33,323 bases of DNA, taken from assembly GCA_038230515.1 (NCBI GenBank), contig JBBRND010000040.1:1-33323 (forward strand), read 5' to 3'. The translations under genes and the position numbers were made by a program. The DNA is from JAPLDB01 sp038230515. GTDB taxonomy: Bacteria > Bacteroidota > Bacteroidia > AKYH767-A > 2013-40CM-41-45. Below the pieces are notes generated by a model, which saw only the letters and a list, made by a program, of their open reading frames with translations, had not been told where the DNA came from and ran no database searches. This document shows, in pieces, positions 8,888-17,837 of the stretch (position 1 is the first letter of the stretch; the number at the start of each line of letters is the position of its first letter).

Positions 8888-8895
8888 TACCTTCG
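8888..8895 (+). promoter_or_regulatory. Possible -7 box TACCTTCG
   Basis: TACCTTCG resembles the TAnnTTTG -7 element and lies 8 bases before the HMG-CoA lyase start. An identical box, preceded by a similar TTTTCAT segment, lies upstream of the response regulator at the other end of the window (31906-31913, minus strand). No convincing -33 element is seen. Confidence 0.4.
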
Positions 8896-8903
8896 CGCTT
8901 CAG

Positions 8904-9758
8904 ATGTCTATTAAGTTAATCGAATGTCCGCGCGATGCCATGCAGGGATTGCATGAATTTATTCCTACTGAAATAAAGGCAGCGTACATCAACACACTTC
9001 TTAAAGTCGGTTTCGATACCATTGACTTTGGCAGTTTTGTTTCTCCAAAAGCAATTCCTCAGCTTCGCGATACCAAAGAAGTATTGAGCATGCTCGATCT
9101 CTCCGGTTCAAAATCAAAGCTGCTTGCTATTATTGCAAACCTTCGCGGAGCAGAAGATGCTTTGCTGTTCGATCAAATAACTTACCTCGGTTTTCCGTTC
9201 TCAGTGTCAGAAGAATTTCAGAAACGAAATACGAATTCGACCATTGAAGAATCGTTGAAGAGGGTAGAGGAGATTCAGAATTTATGCGCGAAGAAAAACA
9301 AGGAACTGATCATTTACATTTCGATGGGGTTCGGAAATCCTTATGGAGAAGAATGGAATGCAGAGATTGTAATGCAATGGGTAAAAAAACTTTCAGCTCT
9401 TGGAATAAAAATATTCGCATTGTCTGATACTGTTGGCGTTTCCAATCCGGAAAATATCACTCATTTGTTTACACATTTAATACCGGAGTTTCCGCAGGTG
9501 GAATTCGGGGCGCATCTTCATTCCAACCCGTTAACATGGGAGGAAAAAGTAAATGCTGCGTGGAACAGCGGTTGCAGGCGCTTCGATTCAGCAATAAAGG
9601 GCATCGGGGGGTGCCCGATGGCAAAAGATGAGCTTGTTGGCAACCTCGCTACTGAAAATATAATAGCGTATTTTGACAAAATCAATCAAAGTCTTACACT
9701 CGATCGCGTAGCATTTACAACATCTCTGCTAAAAGCATCTGCAACTTTCCCGCTTTAA
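8904..9758 (+). CDS. Hydroxymethylglutaryl-CoA lyase
   Basis: The 284-residue TIM-barrel enzyme cleaves HMG-CoA to acetoacetate and acetyl-CoA, in leucine catabolism and ketogenic carbon flow. The HMGL-like signatures are visible throughout. The N-terminal ECPRDAMQG holds the Arg-Asp pair (R10, D11). GAHLHSN holds the metal-binding histidines H204 and H206. The C-terminal GIGGCPMAKDELVGNLATE holds the catalytic Cys (C237) and Asn (N247), matching the HMG-CoA lyase signature rather than isopropylmalate or citramalate synthases. Length is close to that of bacterial lyases (about 285-300 aa). It is a stand-alone cytoplasmic enzyme; the neighbours are secreted proteins, so the context does not point to a pathway operon. 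Confidence 0.93.
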   Translation: MSIKLIECPRDAMQGLHEFIPTEIKAAYINTLLKVGFDTIDFGSFVSPKAIPQLRDTKEVLSMLDLSGSKSKLLAIIANLRGAEDALLFDQITYLGFPFSVSEEFQKRNTNSTIEESLKRVEEIQNLCAKKNKELIIYISMGFGNPYGEEWNAEIVMQWVKKLSALGIKIFALSDTVGVSNPENITHLFTHLIPEFPQVEFGAHLHSNPLTWEEKVNAAWNSGCRRFDSAIKGIGGCPMAKDELVGNLATENIIAYFDKINQSLTLDRVAFTTSLLKASATFPL

Positions 9759-9839
9759 ATGCGAACAAGAGAAATAGCACATTGTTAAAAAGTAATTCGC
9801 ATTCACTCAAGTTTCACATCGTAAGTCGGTAAAGGGAAT

Positions 9840-9847
9840 TATTTTTG
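9840..9847 (+). promoter_or_regulatory. Possible -7 box TATTTTTG
   Basis: TATTTTTG matches TAnnTTTG and lies 30 bases upstream of the coiled-coil protein start at 9878. A nine-codon frame beginning at 9850 ends in a TAA whose last two bases are shared with the 9878 ATG (TAATG). It might be a leader peptide or chance. Confidence 0.4.
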
Positions 9848-9877
9848 CATGAAAATAAAATCGGCATCTAATTTTTA

Positions 9878-11989
9878 ATGAGATCGTATCAGAAAACAAA
9901 TTTCAAAAAATCATTTCTTCTCTTGGCAGGGTTGATGTTTTTTACACACATCACCTTTGCACAAAAGAAAACTGCCTTCCTGGAACTCTTCGGTACGGTG
10001 CAGGAAGGGAGTAAAAATCTCGGAGGAACACAACTTCAGGTAATGGAAGGCGGTACAGCTACTCAAACTATCTCAGCAAAAGAAAACGGAAGTTTTGTAG
10101 TAGTGTTCGATCTTGGAAAAGAATACACGCTCGTGTTTTCAAAACCCGGCTATGTTGCAAAATCAATTGAACTTAGAACGGTAGTGCCTCCCGATGCTGC
10201 AGACATTGGCTACGTGTTTAAATGCAATGTTGATTTGCCCCAGGATATTGGAGGTCTTTCCAAATCCGATCCCATGAGCAAGCCCATTGCAAAGATTACT
10301 TACAATGCGGGTTACGAGGACTTCGATTACGATGCCATCTATACAAAACGGATAAAGGAAGAACAGGATCAGGCAATTAAAGATGCAGCAGCTTTAAAGC
10401 ATGATATGGATAAAGCGCGCCTCGATTCACTCAATAAAATCTGGAGCGATTCCATTGCAAAAGCAAAAGAGCAACAGGCATTTCTTGATTCGCAACGCGC
10501 TTCGCTTGAAAAAGCCAAACAGGACTCTATTCTGAAAGCACAAGCGCAGGCGACATTAATGGCAGGTGCGGAAAAAGCGCGCATTGATTCTGCAACAAGA
10601 GCTGAATCTGCAAGAAAGCGTTTGGAAGAAGTAGCGCGTGAGAAAGCAAAACAGGATTCCGTTGCTTCTGCCCAGGCAGAGTTGAAGAAAAAACAGGACG
10701 AGGAAAAACAAGCAGCTATTGCAGCCGCACTTGAAAAAGCAAAACAGGACAGTACTGCGAAAGCAGATGCCGAGGCAACGCGTCTGGCGGGCATTGCGCG
10801 GCAGAAATTTATGCAGGACTCCACTGCAAATACGAAGGCAGCCGTTGATGCAAGAAAAAAAGCAGAAGCCGACTCTCTTGCAAAAATTAAAGCGGATGCG
10901 CTTATCCGGCAAAAAGCGACAGCCGATAGTTTAGCCCGTGCAGAGGCGCTGGACAAATCAAGAAGGGATTCTATTGCGAAGGCGGATGCCGAAGCAACAA
11001 AACTTGCAGATGCAGCGCGTCAGAAAGCAATCGCTGATTCAACCGCAAATGCCAAGGCAACAGCAGATGCGAGAAAGAAAGCGCAAGCCGACTCAGTTGC
11101 CCAGGCAAAGGCGGATGAACTTGCTAAGCAAAAAGCATTGGCTGATGCACAAGCGGCAGAACAGGCACATAAAAAGTTTGCAGCAGATTCTACTTCAAAA
11201 GCAGATGCAGAAGCCACGCGTCTTGCAGGGATAGCGAGACAAAAGGCAATTACCGATTCTGTTGCAAATGCGAAAGCAACTGCCGATGCAAAAAAGAAAG
11301 CGGAGGATGATGCAATTGCAAAAACAAAAGCGGATGAAGAAGCACGCCTTAAAACCATTGCAGATGCGCGTGCAAAAGCAACACAGGACAGCATTACGCA
11401 TGTGAATGCAGAAGCAGCCCGCAAAAAAGAAGCTGCTGATGCACTTGCACTCGCTCAGGCAAATGAACAGGCGCATAAAAAATTTGTTGCTGACTCCATT
11501 ACCAAAGCAACTGCCGATGCAAAAGCGTTGGCGCTTGCGAATGAAAAAGCAAAAGCAGACGAAGCTGAGCGCTTAAAGAATGAGGAACTGAAACACTACC
11601 AGGATTCACTAATCGGTGCAGCAAAGGCGCAGAAAGATAAAGCAGAAGCCGACAGGCAGGCACGAATACAGGAAGAAATTCAGGCGCGCAAAGATGCACT
11701 GGCAAAAGCCAATGCAATTGATACAACAAAAAATACTTCAAGCAAACCATCAACCGCAATTCCGAAAATCAGAGAGGCGGATTATCATGAAGGCATCACT
11801 GATGAAACGGTGAAAGAAAGTAACCGCACCATTGCAAGAACGGTGGTGAAGAAAGAAGGCACTACCTTCAACTATCAGAAAATAACTTACAGCTGGGGCG
11901 GAATTTTCTATTTCAAGAATGAACAAAGTGTAACTCCAACACTCTTCGACCAGGAAGTAAACATTGCAAGAAAAGAGTTAGGCAAATAA
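9878..11989 (+). CDS. Exported Ala/Lys-rich coiled-coil protein with 73-aa tandem repeats
   Basis: The 703-residue protein has a signal peptide (about 1-28, ending ITFAQ). A small carboxypeptidase-regulatory/CNA-B-like beta domain follows (about 34-105: LELFGTVQEG, ENGSFVVVFDLG, KPGYVAKSIELR). Next is a long Ala/Lys/Asp-rich coiled coil (about 155-620). Inside it, a 73-residue unit beginning ADAEATRLAG recurs three times in tandem, starting near 10762, 10981 and 11200. Shorter KADS and QDS motifs recur throughout. A conserved-looking C-terminal segment follows (about 630-703: KIREADYHEGITDETV, then YSWGGIFYFKNE). Composition recalls TolA-like envelope spacers, but there is no TolA domain. It probably acts as a periplasmic or surface rod; the function is unknown. 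Long antisense open frames here are by-products of the repeats. Confidence 0.85.
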   Translation: MRSYQKTNFKKSFLLLAGLMFFTHITFAQKKTAFLELFGTVQEGSKNLGGTQLQVMEGGTATQTISAKENGSFVVVFDLGKEYTLVFSKPGYVAKSIELRTVVPPDAADIGYVFKCNVDLPQDIGGLSKSDPMSKPIAKITYNAGYEDFDYDAIYTKRIKEEQDQAIKDAAALKHDMDKARLDSLNKIWSDSIAKAKEQQAFLDSQRASLEKAKQDSILKAQAQATLMAGAEKARIDSATRAESARKRLEEVAREKAKQDSVASAQAELKKKQDEEKQAAIAAALEKAKQDSTAKADAEATRLAGIARQKFMQDSTANTKAAVDARKKAEADSLAKIKADALIRQKATADSLARAEALDKSRRDSIAKADAEATKLADAARQKAIADSTANAKATADARKKAQADSVAQAKADELAKQKALADAQAAEQAHKKFAADSTSKADAEATRLAGIARQKAITDSVANAKATADAKKKAEDDAIAKTKADEEARLKTIADARAKATQDSITHVNAEAARKKEAADALALAQANEQAHKKFVADSITKATADAKALALANEKAKADEAERLKNEELKHYQDSLIGAAKAQKDKAEADRQARIQEEIQARKDALAKANAIDTTKNTSSKPSTAIPKIREADYHEGITDETVKESNRTIARTVVKKEGTTFNYQKITYSWGGIFYFKNEQSVTPTLFDQEVNIARKELGK

Positions 11990-12310
11990 TTTTTTGTTGG
12001 GTGAGCCGGGATTAAAAGCATCCTTATTGCTTTCAGTTCAGGTCTTTTTCAGAAAATGATTTTATAAATTAATTGCACATCATTTCCTTGCCTTTACCGC
12101 ATTTTTTTTCTTCGTGGTTAACCTGTGTAATCAAATAAATACATTTAATCATAGGTCAGACAGTAAACAAAAGCCGCAGAGGAAAAAACTACCTGTCAAA
12201 ACAAAATAAACTAGAATGACGCGTGCCACCCTCTTACCAGGAAGGCAGGGTTTCTTTCCCCCGTTCAGCCAGGGAGGTCGGATTTTAGCAGCCCGAGCTT
12301 CAATTTTAAC

Positions 12311-12354
12311 TCCACAATGTTGTGGCGCTAAAGTCCAATGTTGTGCAACAGAAA
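12311..12354 (+). repeat. Paired TCCACAATGTTGTG elements
   Basis: TCCACAATGTTGTG (12311) and TCCAATGTTGTGCAACAGAAA (12334, without the CA) lie 23 bases apart. A third version, TCCACAATGTTGTG followed by CAACTGAAA, occurs at 32020-32042 beside the IS256 remnant. The CACAA/TTGTG halves form a short dyad. It is a small dispersed repeat of unknown origin. Confidence 0.5.
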
Positions 12355-12788
12355 GTTTCCACCGGCACTGCCGCTGCAAGCACCGCGCACATGTAAATTG
12401 TTCCTCTACGTAATGGCTTTATCATTATCGGGCACAAAATAGATGCTTGATAACTGCATGTCAATTAGGGAATACTATAAAAAAGTGTACATATACCGGC
12501 TTGCTGCTAATGAGTAATGCTGGCAACCGGCAAGGAGCAGGCAGCAGGAGCCGATTAGAGTTTCTTATTGGGCTGATTTAGTTTCTTTTTTATACACTAA
12601 TTTATCTTTGCTGTCAATCAATATCAGGGCTGCAGAATTCATATTGTATGGGTTGTTTTGCTATGAAAGACATAAAAACTATACAATACAAACCGAACTG
12701 AAAGCCGCCATGGCAAAGAGATGCAGGGAAAATGCAAGGTATTTCTGCTATCTGTTCGGGCAACATTCCATGCCAAATATTCCTGTGA

Positions 12789-12895
12789 AGTTAGTTTTTA
12801 GCGCCATGGTTTTTGCGGGCAGTGAGAACTGGCATGAAACATCAATATGAACCACAAACCAGCAATAGCACAACACCAGGTGACACCTGAATGAC
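12789..12895 (+). repeat. Dispersed intergenic hairpin repeat, copy B (degenerate left arm)
   Basis: It shares GTTTTTGCGGGC, GAGAACT, CATGAAACAT and GAACCACAAACC with the other copies, and a tail with CACAACACCAGGTGACACCTGAAT that aligns to the copy C tail. The left TGTCAGTTCT arm is eroded. It has the same orientation as copy C, and together they bracket the 21-bp array. Confidence 0.65.
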
Positions 12896-13034
12896 ACACC
12901 CTAAATCCCCTCTCTCTTACGCGCCTTGCTGACACACAGAGGGGACTTGCTCGCGCACAAGAATCGCGGAAGGCAAGCCAACACTGAAAGGATTTGTGCA
13001 AAAGGAGCGTTATTTCGCACATTGCTTTGTTTTT

Positions 13035-13202
13035 GTTAATGAGCAAAACCTTTTTTTCATAGAAGAAAATCTTTTTTTCATTGACGAAATTCTTTTTTCC
13101 ATAGAAGAAAATTCTTTTTCCATAGAAGAAAATCTTTTTTCCATAGAAGAAAACCTTTTTTTCACAGACGAAAATCTTTTTGTCAATGAATAAAAACCCT
13201 TT
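13035..13202 (+). repeat. 21-bp tandem array, 8 units, AT-rich
   Basis: Eight units of exactly 21 bp run from 13035 to 13202 with no indel, although the units differ by several substitutions; the commonest form is close to CCATAGAAGAAAATCTTTTT. One plus-strand frame reads through as a heptapeptide repeat (NLFFIEE-like, with variants NLFFIDE and NSFSIEE) from an ATG at 12996 to a stop at 13191. Each unit carries an A-run and a T-run, so with a period of two helical turns the array may be intrinsically curved. There are no spacers, so it is not a CRISPR. Whether it is coding or a minisatellite is unclear; I favour non-coding. Confidence 0.8.
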
Positions 13203-13306
13203 TGTTAGCCATCAAAGACCAATAGTTAGTTGCACAAATTATTTTTTTGCTGAACTTCTTAAACCCCTTGCTGTAGCGGCTTTGCCGGTGAGCGATGAGT
13301 TGTTGC

Positions 13307-13430
13307 GATGTCAGTTCTTTCCCGTAAAAATGGGACAGGCGCGCGATGACTTTTGCGGGTAGAGAGAACTTTCATGAAACGTGAAGAAGAACCACACAAC
13401 GGCAAAGGCCCAACACCTGGCGCACTTGAA
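13307..13430 (+). repeat. Dispersed intergenic hairpin repeat, copy C
   Basis: It has GATGTCAGTTCT, a CCGTAAAAATGGGACAGG inner segment, GCGCGATG, TTTTGCGGGT and AGAACTTTCA. The right arm has two mismatches against TGTCAGTTCT. ATGAAACGTGAAGAAGAACC follows, then a tail ending CGCACTTGAAT. It is nearly identical to copy D over the core. Confidence 0.8.
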
Positions 13431-13717
13431 TCCTTTATTTGGAAGCAGAGAAATTATTTTTTACTTTTCGGCATTGTTTTTAAAAAAGCAATGAGAAAAT
13501 ACAAATCTCCCTCGATAAACTATGAAAAAAAGGTTCCGTTTACTTCTTTAAAAGTTCAGTTTATCTTCGTAGGTTTGTCGGATAACTGCACCTTTTTGTA
13601 TTTTTGGTGCTTATGTTTTGAAGGTTGGGGCAATGCGGGGTGCAGTGCTAACTTGAAACTTTGAATCATAAAATGAACAGAAAGACACTTTCGGAAAAGC
13701 CGTATTTGCTATCCTTC

Positions 13718-13780
13718 GCAAAAGTAAAAGAGAAGCAACGCCACACACAAGCCAACGCAAGTTGTTTCACATTTGCTTTT
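13718..13780 (+). repeat. Upstream boundary element of the helicase cassette
   Basis: GCCAACGCA (13751-13759), seven bases and TCACATTTGCTTTT (13767-13780) recur with the same spacing at 18179-18208, just past the operon. AAAAGTAAAAGAGA (13720-13733) can pair with TCACATTTGCTTTT over 11 of 14 positions, giving a hairpin like the one formed downstream. The element ends 19 bases before the helicase start. Confidence 0.7.
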
Positions 13781-13799
13781 ACCTCAACGCTCCACAACC

Positions 13800-16700
13800 A
13801 TGACAGAACTTTTCGCAGGACAAATATTACAGGCGGTTAAAAACCAAATCAATAAATCCGACAAGAAAGATTTTTGGTTGAGGATTTGTAAAGACCTTTC
13901 TGTTTTCTATTGCAAAAACAATCGTTTGAACAGTGAGGACAACGAACAAGAACACCCAATTTTTTCAGTCATTGACAACCAACTTTCAAGAGGACTGCCG
14001 ACAATTCCAACCATAAATATTGAAGGACAGTTTGAAGAAATTTTCGGCTTGACAGCCGAAGCAATTTCAAATATCGGTTCAATCAGCTTTGACTTTTCAG
14101 AAGATGCAGCTGATTTTTTGCGGTGCTTAGTTATTGCCGATAACAGAACAAACGAGTTAAACAACGAAACAACTTTTCAAACTTGGGAACTACATGGAGG
14201 AAGTGAAGTTGAAAAAGTTTTCTTTGAAAATTTGTTTTCACAGTTTGGAAGCAAAGCGAATCAACAATTACAATTACAAAGAACAATTAGCTCAATAGTT
14301 GGGGGGAGAATAGCAGGGCAAGATTTATTTTACGGCCAGACAACCGACTTTCTTCTTGAATTTCCAAAAGCAGAAAATTTCCCAAACGGATTAGTAATTG
14401 AAATTGATGGAAGCCAACACAATGTAAATCCGCAATTACAAAAAGATAATTTGAGAAATCATTTTGCTATTGAAAATAATTATCAAACAGTAAGAATAAA
14501 AACAGCCGAAGTCAATAACATTCCAGCCGAAAAGAAAAATCAAATTGCTCAATACTTACTGCACCCCTACTCTCAATATTTTTCTCAAAACATTTCTTCA
14601 CCGCTTTTCAATTCTGAAAACGGGTTGGATTACTTACAGCTTTTCCTTTCACCGTTTGGAATTGCAAGAGTTCAAAAAGCATTAATAAAATCAATCAAGA
14701 AAAACTTGATTGATTTGAACAGAGAAAATATTTCAATTGCAATCATTGAAAGAGATTTGCCTTGCGGCAAATCTGCAATTGATGATTTGCTCATTCAAAT
14801 TGAAAATTTATCTCTGCTTCAAAATGGTGAAAAGTTTCCTTTGCCAAGAATCGATGTTTTTATTTTCAATACAGTGGAGTTTGCAAACTGCAAACTCAAT
14901 GAAGGAATCAATGCACAGTTGTTTTCAAACGATAGGGATTTCAGGCAGTTTGATTTGACAATTGATATTTCAATTCTCAACTACTCAACATTTCTAAACA
15001 AGCCAGTAAACAATTCGCCAAACAAGACGATTGTTATTCGTTCAGTTCATCATACAGAAGAAAAAAGAAAATTCAATTTTTATCCAACGATTGAATACTT
15101 AAACGCACCTGGTAACAAAGATGATGATAGCATTGAGCAATTAAACTTTTTTCTACAATCAATATTCAGGAAAGAATCTTTCAGAGAAGGACAAGTAGAA
15201 ATTCTTTCAATGGCATTGGAAAAGAAAAACCCAATTGCACTTTTACCAACAGGTGCAGGTAAATCCCTTACTTATCAATTAGCTTCTTTGCTTCAGCCAG
15301 GATTGACAATAGTTGTTGACCCGATTAAAGCATTGATGAAAGACCAAGACGAGAATCTAAAGAATGCTTCCATTGACGGCTCAGTTTATATCAACTCATC
15401 ACTTTCCCCAGCACAAAAGAAAGAAAACATAAGAAAATATTCAGAAGGTGAATTTTTATTTGCCTTTGTTTCGCCTGAAAGATTTGTGATTGAAGATTTT
15501 AGAAACTCAATAGCATCTATTCCAAACTTCAACAGAAATTTTTCTTATTGCGTAATTGATGAAGCACATTGCGTTTCGGAATGGGGACACGATTTCAGAA
15601 CAGCATATTTAAAGTTAGGCGATAACTCAAGAAAGTTTTGCTTTTCAGGACACGAAGGAGAAAATATTTCAACTCTTGGTTTAACAGGCACAGCTTCTTT
15701 TGATGTATTGAGTGATGTTCAGAGAGAAGTTGGTTTGCAAAACGATTCAGACATTATCCGACCAGAGAAATTGAAACGAGATGAATTAAAATTTAAAATC
15801 AAAAATGTAAATGCAGTTCTAAATGCAGCGAACAATGCTTGGAATATTAAGACCACTGTTTACAGTGCATCAAAAAATGTTTTGCTTAATACTTTGCAAA
15901 ACGATTTAATGACAGAATTTGATGCAAATAATTTTTCGGATTTCATTAAAGCAGCTGGAGCAAATTCAAATTGCGGTTTAATCTTTTGCCCTCATGCAAC
16001 AGGAACGGACATCAGCGTTCAATTGATTGCAAATTTTTTAAGAACAAGTTTCCCAACTGTTGCTCATTTAATCGGAGAGTATCACGGTAGCGGAGATAAT
16101 AATGACACGATACAAGATAAATTTAAAGACAACGAGATTACACTTCTTATTGCAACAAAAGCATTTGGAATGGGCATTGACAAACCAAACATTAGGTTCA
16201 CTGTTCATGTAACTCATCCGATTTCAATTGAAGGATTTTATCAAGAAGCAGGAAGAGCTGGCAGAGACCGTGAAAATGCAGTTTGTTACATTCTTCACTG
16301 CAACAATTTAAGATTACCAGTTGGTAATACCGCAGCAAGAGATATTCAAGATAGTTTTTTGTATAACAGTTTTAAAGGAAGAGATTTTGAAAAGAGCATC
16401 ACCTTTGAAATGTTAGACAGAATAACATTCCCTCACACTCCAATTACAAATCAAGTTGAACAAGAAATATTTGAGGACACAGGTGCGGAAATAAAAATGA
16501 AATTATTTCCTAATGCACCACAAGCACCTCATACGATATACATTAATGGTGAACAGTTCGGACAGAACTACGGTAGCATTAACATTGGAACATTAAACAT
16601 AAATGCAAATGGAAACAATATGCTTCCGCAAGCGGAAGCAGTTGATTTACTTCAATCTATTTCAAATAAAATCAGAGAACAGAAACCAGCAAATGTTAAT

Positions 16701-17837
16701 TTGGTTGAGTGGTTAAACAGCACTCAGCGAACACAAGAACAACAAGGTTTAGAGCAACTTCTTCAACACATTCCAGCAAACCATACACAACCCTTGACCA
16801 TAGGATTAGAGAATGATGGAATCCAACGAGTAGTTGATTTTTTGCAACCGCAGTATATTGACTTTGATTATGGACTTGTAAAGAAGGCAACGAATTTTTG
16901 TAGAAGTGAAAATGATTTTGTCGAAAATCTGACTTACAACTACAAAAGAAAAACAAATGTTGCAATCACTTTTAATCAAGCACAAATTGCAGAACTAAAA
17001 TCTCTTTACACAAAAATCAGATTAGATAACGACACGCTAAAAACAATTTATCGTCTTTCTATTTTAGGAGTGATTGAAGATTACACAATTCAATATCCAT
17101 CTTTGGTTACAGTCGTTTGCAAAAAATTATCGGACACAGAAATTCTAAATAACCTTGAAAAATATGTTGAACGCTATCTCACAAGAATTTCAGCACAGTC
17201 AGTAAGAACAGATGCACCAAGTAGAAATCAACCCACTATGCTTCGCAAGTGCGTTGACTACTTGATTGATTTTACTTACGACAAGGTTTTTGATAAGCGA
17301 AAGAAAGCCCTTGACAATATTGAGGAAGCAGTTGTAGCTGGACTTACCGACAACGAAGGATTTATAAGAACAGTAAATGACTATTTTGATTCGCAATATG
17401 TAGAAGAACTTTATCAGGCAACATCAGGCGGAGACGAATTTGATTTTGACATTCTCTTCACTTACATCAACAAAGTTGGTGACGACAAAAACTTACAACA
17501 ACAATTAAGAGGTTCAGCTAACAGGTTGCTTGAATCAAATCCCGACAATCCAGTTTTCAGTTGGTTGGTTTATTACAGTTCAATTCTGCTTAAAGACCGA
17601 GATGACAAAAAGGTGCAAGAGTATTTTGAAAACGGTTTTAAGTATTATTACAACGAGGGAAACGGTTACAGTTATTCAGACCTTGACACAGAAATTGAAA
17701 AGTTAGGTGTTGAAATTCAACGACACGACAACGAAAGTTATTCAAATCACATAAAACAAATTGAAACTTTGCAAGCAAAGTTTGCATCAGGTAAAATTTC
17801 ATCCTTTAACCAAAAATTTTTAGAAAAGTATGTTTAA
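13800..17837 (+). CDS. DUF559/Vsr-like nuclease fused to RecQ-type helicase, large unassigned C-terminus
   Basis: I start this 1345-residue protein at the ATG at 13800 (MTELFAG); an upstream TTG would add nine residues of the boundary repeat. Residues 1-130 are unassigned. About 130-255 form a restriction-like nuclease domain: SEVEKVFFENL, TTDFLLEF (D183), then LVIEIDGSQHN (E201, D203, Q206, H207), a KDNLRNHF helix and TVRIK, the DUF559/Vsr pattern. About 450-835 is a superfamily 2 RecQ-type helicase: FREGQVE, Walker A LLPTGAGKS (K488), DEAH (587-590) within the RecQ-like CVSEWGHDFR, LTGTAS (628-633), ATKAFGMGIDKP and QEAGRAGRD (815-823). Residues 850-1345 match no RecQ zinc-binding, winged-helix or HRDC domain that I can see. 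The gene is visibly more A-rich than its neighbours, and its stop overlaps the next start by 8 bases. Likely DNA-acting; defence is inferred. Confidence 0.88.
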   Translation: MTELFAGQILQAVKNQINKSDKKDFWLRICKDLSVFYCKNNRLNSEDNEQEHPIFSVIDNQLSRGLPTIPTINIEGQFEEIFGLTAEAISNIGSISFDFSEDAADFLRCLVIADNRTNELNNETTFQTWELHGGSEVEKVFFENLFSQFGSKANQQLQLQRTISSIVGGRIAGQDLFYGQTTDFLLEFPKAENFPNGLVIEIDGSQHNVNPQLQKDNLRNHFAIENNYQTVRIKTAEVNNIPAEKKNQIAQYLLHPYSQYFSQNISSPLFNSENGLDYLQLFLSPFGIARVQKALIKSIKKNLIDLNRENISIAIIERDLPCGKSAIDDLLIQIENLSLLQNGEKFPLPRIDVFIFNTVEFANCKLNEGINAQLFSNDRDFRQFDLTIDISILNYSTFLNKPVNNSPNKTIVIRSVHHTEEKRKFNFYPTIEYLNAPGNKDDDSIEQLNFFLQSIFRKESFREGQVEILSMALEKKNPIALLPTGAGKSLTYQLASLLQPGLTIVVDPIKALMKDQDENLKNASIDGSVYINSSLSPAQKKENIRKYSEGEFLFAFVSPERFVIEDFRNSIASIPNFNRNFSYCVIDEAHCVSEWGHDFRTAYLKLGDNSRKFCFSGHEGENISTLGLTGTASFDVLSDVQREVGLQNDSDIIRPEKLKRDELKFKIKNVNAVLNAANNAWNIKTTVYSASKNVLLNTLQNDLMTEFDANNFSDFIKAAGANSNCGLIFCPHATGTDISVQLIANFLRTSFPTVAHLIGEYHGSGDNNDTIQDKFKDNEITLLIATKAFGMGIDKPNIRFTVHVTHPISIEGFYQEAGRAGRDRENAVCYILHCNNLRLPVGNTAARDIQDSFLYNSFKGRDFEKSITFEMLDRITFPHTPITNQVEQEIFEDTGAEIKMKLFPNAPQAPHTIYINGEQFGQNYGSINIGTLNINANGNNMLPQAEAVDLLQSISNKIREQKPANVNLVEWLNSTQRTQEQQGLEQLLQHIPANHTQPLTIGLENDGIQRVVDFLQPQYIDFDYGLVKKATNFCRSENDFVENLTYNYKRKTNVAITFNQAQIAELKSLYTKIRLDNDTLKTIYRLSILGVIEDYTIQYPSLVTVVCKKLSDTEILNNLEKYVERYLTRISAQSVRTDAPSRNQPTMLRKCVDYLIDFTYDKVFDKRKKALDNIEEAVVAGLTDNEGFIRTVNDYFDSQYVEELYQATSGGDEFDFDILFTYINKVGDDKNLQQQLRGSANRLLESNPDNPVFSWLVYYSSILLKDRDDKKVQEYFENGFKYYYNEGNGYSYSDLDTEIEKLGVEIQRHDNESYSNHIKQIETLQAKFASGKISSFNQKFLEKYV

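Larger units (their letters stand above)
11990..13799. other. 1.8-kb region without a credible gene, rich in repeats
   Basis: No open frame here resembles a known family. The region holds two near-copies of a TCCA(CA)ATGTTGTG element (12311-12324, 12334-12354), two copies of the dispersed hairpin repeat (12789-12895, 13307-13430), a 21-bp tandem array (13035-13202) and, at its right end, the upstream element of the helicase cassette (13718-13780). The stretch 12420-12780 shows nothing I can assign. Confidence 0.65.

Noticed and set aside
10369..10956. Minus-strand Ala/Ser/Phe-rich frames opposite the coiled-coil gene (also 11020-11424)
   Set aside because: They are antisense shadows of the Ala/Lys repeat codons; the plus-strand gene has a signal peptide and an ordered domain layout.
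12149..12413. Overlapping 65-76 residue frames on both strands
   Set aside because: No recognisable motif, poor codon pattern, and overlap with the TCCACAATGTTGTG repeats.
12608..12850. 80-residue plus-strand frame
   Set aside because: It lacks an ATG at its 5' end, runs into dispersed repeat copy B and resembles no family.
13035..13202. CRISPR array
   Set aside because: Units abut directly with no spacers, and there are no cas genes nearby. The same holds for 32916-33209.
13353..13664. 103-residue plus-strand frame
   Set aside because: Its N-terminal third is dispersed repeat copy C and the rest is low-complexity; probably chance.
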